Assembly: GCA_946497375.1 (NCBI GenBank)
Contig: CAMMKE010000025.1
Span: forward strand, 1-14,853
From: an uncultured Mycoplasmatota bacterium
Lineage (GTDB): Bacteria > Bacillota_I > Bacilli_A > RF39 > UBA660
Reading direction: 5' to 3'
DNA: 14,853 nt
The position numbers were made by a program, and so were the translations under genes. Below, piece after piece: positions 12,555 through 14,853 of this stretch. The notes below the pieces were generated by a model. That model was given only the letters and a program-made list of their open reading frames with translations, did no database searches and was not told the DNA's origin. Within the stretch, counting starts at the first letter, position 1; every line of letters starts with the position of its first letter.

Positions 12555-14259
12555 ATATATTAAAATATGTAAAAACTATTTTGCTTTAGGGGCGGATAAT
12601 AAAAAATATTTAATACTTTTATTTCTAACAGCTTTTTTAAGATGTTTTACTTTTGCAATTACACCTATTTTTGCAGCTAGAATAATTGATTATGCAACAT
12701 TGGGGCTTTATGAAGAGACTTTTCTTAATATTGTTTATTTAGGGATTAATTATTTAGTTTATCTTATTTGTCATCATTTAAACTTTGTCGTTTATGCTAA
12801 GAATACAGACTATGTTTATAATAAATTACATTTAATAATTGCATCAAAAGTTTCTAAATATGATGAAGACTTTACAAAGAGACTTCCTAAGTCATATTTA
12901 GATAATACTGTTACTAGTGATGTTTTTGATGTTTGTATGTTTACTGATAGAATGATAGATGCTCTTGCACACTTTTTTACAGATATAATGGCTTTATTAA
13001 TTCTTATTTTCTATAATTTAGAGATTGGTTTAATTGTTTTAATCTTTAATATAATCTATCAAGTGATGCTTGCAAAAGGGCAAAAGAAGAAAGATTATTA
13101 TTTTATGGGACAAAGAAGAAATCAAGATAGGGTTACATCTTTATATGAGCAGATGTTAGATGCTTCTCGTGAGATTAAAGCTTTTGATATGAAAGATAAA
13201 TTAAATAATTATCTTGATATTTATAAAAGAAGTTGGACTAAACAGTATTTCTTAAAGAGAAAGTATTGGGACAGAACTAAAGTAATATATCCAGTTATTA
13301 TTACTATATCAAAGTTTATTGCCTATATAATAGTTATAAATCATATTATGGAAGGTGTTATGAGTGTTGGTGATTTAGTATTAATAGTTACTTATATAGA
13401 CCAAATAGAAAGAGAAAACTTTGACTTCTTTGAAAAGATTAATAAAGTTTGTAATAGTTCTGTTAGAATAGATAGATTATCAAAAGTAATTAATTATCAT
13501 AATAAAAATATGTTAGAGTTTGGAGATTATTCAGAAGATAATATTTTTGGAGATATTATATTTGATAATGTAACATTTAAATATGAAAATGATATTAGTC
13601 TTGATAAGGTAAGCTTTGAAATTGAACCTAATAAGCTTACGGCAATAGTAGGAGAAAGTGGTAGTGGTAAGAGTACTATTTTTAGGATTCTTTTAAGACT
13701 TTATAAGATAGATTCAGGTCATGTCTATATAGATGGTGTTGATATTTATGATTATGGTAAGAGTGTTTATCCATCTAATGTTTCTATTGCAACACAAAAA
13801 TCTTTTATATTTAATATGAGTATTAAAGATAATCTATTTTTAGTTGACAAGAATGTCTCTAATCAAATAAAAGCATGTAAAAGAGTTGGAATACATGACT
13901 TTATTATGAGTCTTCCTAAAGGTTATGACACAGTGTTAAGTGAAGATGCTACTAATGTTAGTGGAGGACAGAAACAATTAATATCTATGGCTAGAACATT
14001 GTTATCTAAAGCTGAGATTTTACTGTTTGATGAAATTACCAGTGCTCTTGATCCTAATACAACAAAACATATTATTAAAGTTTTAAAAGATTTAAAGAAA
14101 GATCATACTATTGTTATAATTACTCATAAGAAAGATTTAATGAAGATAGCAGATGAGTTAATTGTCATTGATAAAGGAAAAGTTGTAGGAAAAGGTAAAC
14201 ATAAGAAGTTATTAGAAGAAAATAGATATTATAGGAGATTATTTAAACAAAGAAGTTGA
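12547..14259 (+). CDS. ABC exporter half-transporter, second subunit
   Basis: A 570-residue partner with the same layout: about six helices, then an ATPase with Walker A GESGSGKST at 369-377, ATQKSF Q-loop, SGGQ at 472-475, Walker B Asp495-Glu496, D-loop SALD and ITHKK. These motifs fall at exactly the same residue numbers as in the upstream subunit, and long segments such as CKRVGIHDFIMSL and GYDTVL are identical, so the genes arose by tandem duplication. Unlike many heterodimeric exporters, neither subunit shows a degenerate catalytic Glu or signature, so both ATP sites look competent. GGGAGG (12530-12535) lies 11 bases upstream, within the previous gene; the start ATG overlaps the previous stop (ATGAGTAG). 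The gene ends with TGA. Substrate unknown. Confidence 0.87.
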   Translation: MSRYIKICKNYFALGADNKKYLILLFLTAFLRCFTFAITPIFAARIIDYATLGLYEETFLNIVYLGINYLVYLICHHLNFVVYAKNTDYVYNKLHLIIASKVSKYDEDFTKRLPKSYLDNTVTSDVFDVCMFTDRMIDALAHFFTDIMALLILIFYNLEIGLIVLIFNIIYQVMLAKGQKKKDYYFMGQRRNQDRVTSLYEQMLDASREIKAFDMKDKLNNYLDIYKRSWTKQYFLKRKYWDRTKVIYPVIITISKFIAYIIVINHIMEGVMSVGDLVLIVTYIDQIERENFDFFEKINKVCNSSVRIDRLSKVINYHNKNMLEFGDYSEDNIFGDIIFDNVTFKYENDISLDKVSFEIEPNKLTAIVGESGSGKSTIFRILLRLYKIDSGHVYIDGVDIYDYGKSVYPSNVSIATQKSFIFNMSIKDNLFLVDKNVSNQIKACKRVGIHDFIMSLPKGYDTVLSEDATNVSGGQKQLISMARTLLSKAEILLFDEITSALDPNTTKHIIKVLKDLKKDHTIVIITHKKDLMKIADELIVIDKGKVVGKGKHKKLLEENRYYRRLFKQRS

Positions 14260-14299
14260 TAAAACAATATAATTATTTTATTATTAAGATTGTGATGTT

Positions 14300-14770
14300 A
14301 TGTTGGACGTTTCTTTAGGGAAAATATATTATATAAAAGATGGGAAAACTTTAATAGAAGATGCAACTGTATCAAGAGAAAATTTAGATAGACAAAAGGT
14401 TTCTGGATTTAGTCGTAGAGTAACTTTATATAGTGATAGAGAATTATTTACTGATGAAAAAGATTTAACTGATATTTATAAACAATACTTAGATGATGAT
14501 TATACTGTAATTAGGGCTTTACATCCAGGAATAAGTGCTATGGGAAAAATAAATATTTTACCTGAATATAATGTCAACATTTATATTCCTTATAAACCTA
14601 GTTTAGGAGATATTGATAAACTGAAAGAAGTTTTAGATAAATACAAAGAAGAAAAAGAATTTGCTTTTAAAATTTATAACGACCGTATAAGTGATTATGA
14701 CTTATATGATTATGGTTATAATTATTCAGATAATCAAAGAAGTGTTAGTAGTATTTGTGAATATTTTTAA
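14300..14770 (+). CDS. Orphan acidic/Tyr-rich protein, unknown function
   Basis: A 156-residue soluble-looking protein that I do not recognise. No signal, helix or standard motif is visible. The middle contains RALHPGISAMGKINILPEY, then an amphipathic Lys/Glu helix (about 108-125), and a Tyr/Asp-rich end with YDLYDYGYNYSD. The ATG at 14300 is preceded only by GTGATG, a weak ribosome site; it lies 40 bases after the exporter pair with no clear terminator, so read-through transcription is likely. Its last residues, ICEYF, directly precede a glycosyltransferase fragment in another frame, and ICEY followed by KTCLDSL would match how that family normally reads. The gene's 3' end may therefore be the result of a frameshift or deletion, and the real protein may be longer. 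Confidence 0.5.
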   Translation: MLDVSLGKIYYIKDGKTLIEDATVSRENLDRQKVSGFSRRVTLYSDRELFTDEKDLTDIYKQYLDDDYTVIRALHPGISAMGKINILPEYNVNIYIPYKPSLGDIDKLKEVLDKYKEEKEFAFKIYNDRISDYDLYDYGYNYSDNQRSVSSICEYF

Positions 14771-14853
14771 AGACTTGTCTTGATTCTTTAGTTAGAGGGA
14801 CACTTAAAGATATAGAAATAATTGCTATTGATGATTGTTCTACTGATAATAGT
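14761..14853 (+). pseudogene. Glycosyltransferase family 2 fragment, no start, cut by window edge
   Basis: In the frame beginning at 14761, just after a TGA at 14758-14760, the sequence reads LKTCLDSLVRGTLKDIE, then IIAIDDCSTDNS up to the window end. This is the conserved N-terminal part of GT-A fold family 2 glycosyltransferases, including the nucleotide-sugar-binding DDxSTDNS. The first strand (usually VSVIIPVYN) and a start codon are missing: the frame contains no ATG, GTG or TTG before the motif. The preceding gene ends with ICEYF in another frame across a T5 run. A frameshift or deletion joining the two is the simplest explanation. The gene continues beyond 14853, so its state there is unknown. 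Such enzymes make surface polysaccharides. Confidence 0.6.

Noticed and set aside
535..14259. Mycoplasma-type code with TGA as tryptophan
   Set aside because: Tryptophans in the window use TGG, and TGA serves as the stop of the second exporter subunit (14257-14259).
1..14853. CRISPR array, tRNA, rRNA, prophage or attachment sites
   Set aside because: No regularly spaced direct repeats, no tRNA-like cloverleaf or GTTCGA-type T-loop, no rRNA core sequence and no integrase or phage structural genes were seen on reading both strands.

Overview
The window is strongly AT-rich. It uses TAA, TAG and TGA as stops and TGG for tryptophan, so the code is the standard bacterial one and not the Mycoplasma code. 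Gene families, strong AGGAG-type ribosome binding sites, short leaders and A/T-ending codons point to a low-GC Firmicute. A gut Bacilli/RF39-type or Erysipelotrichia-like genome is my best guess, but this is inference. No rRNA, tRNA, CRISPR array or intact insertion sequence was seen.

Layout. (1) 1-534 has no long gene but is organised. A rightward promoter (74-102) and a leftward promoter (401-373) share the string TATGATACTAT and point at each other. Between them lie matching hairpins at the two predicted RNA 5' ends, a 22-residue hydrophobic peptide gene on the minus strand (294-226), and a shared hairpin terminator (191-227). This is the architecture of a type I toxin-antitoxin locus (Fst/par or TxpA/RatA style). 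A third, partial copy of the hairpin motif lies in the promoter of the next gene. (2) 535-2422 is a NatA/NatB-type ABC exporter. (3) 2475-3014 is a GNAT acetyltransferase gene with an in-frame TAA at codon 13. (4) 3141-4373 is an AAA/DUF4143 ATPase behind a consensus promoter and a perfect 12-bp inverted repeat. (5) 4430-6176 is a tight three-gene run: FlaR-like P-loop kinase, YbaK-type deacylase, and a secreted or membrane Tim44-like protein. (6) Small genes follow: a minus-strand zinc-ribbon protein, a YjdJ-type GNAT, and a thioredoxin-like protein that may start at ATC.

(7) 7197-10535 on the minus strand holds a MacB-like fused ATPase/FtsX permease flanked by two paralogous small proteins of unknown function. 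(8) 10812-14259 holds two overlapping half-transporter genes that look like a tandem duplication and probably form a heterodimeric ABC exporter. (9) The right edge has an orphan protein (14300-14770). It runs directly into a glycosyltransferase family 2 fragment in another frame, which has no visible start and continues past the window.

Overall this is an accessory or efflux-rich stretch: three ABC systems, three small or duplicated proteins of unknown role, two broken or doubtful genes, and a candidate small toxin/antisense-RNA module. The most novel items are the 74-401 locus and the paralogue-flanked MacB-like cassette. All functional assignments come from motifs and family knowledge; no database search was run.
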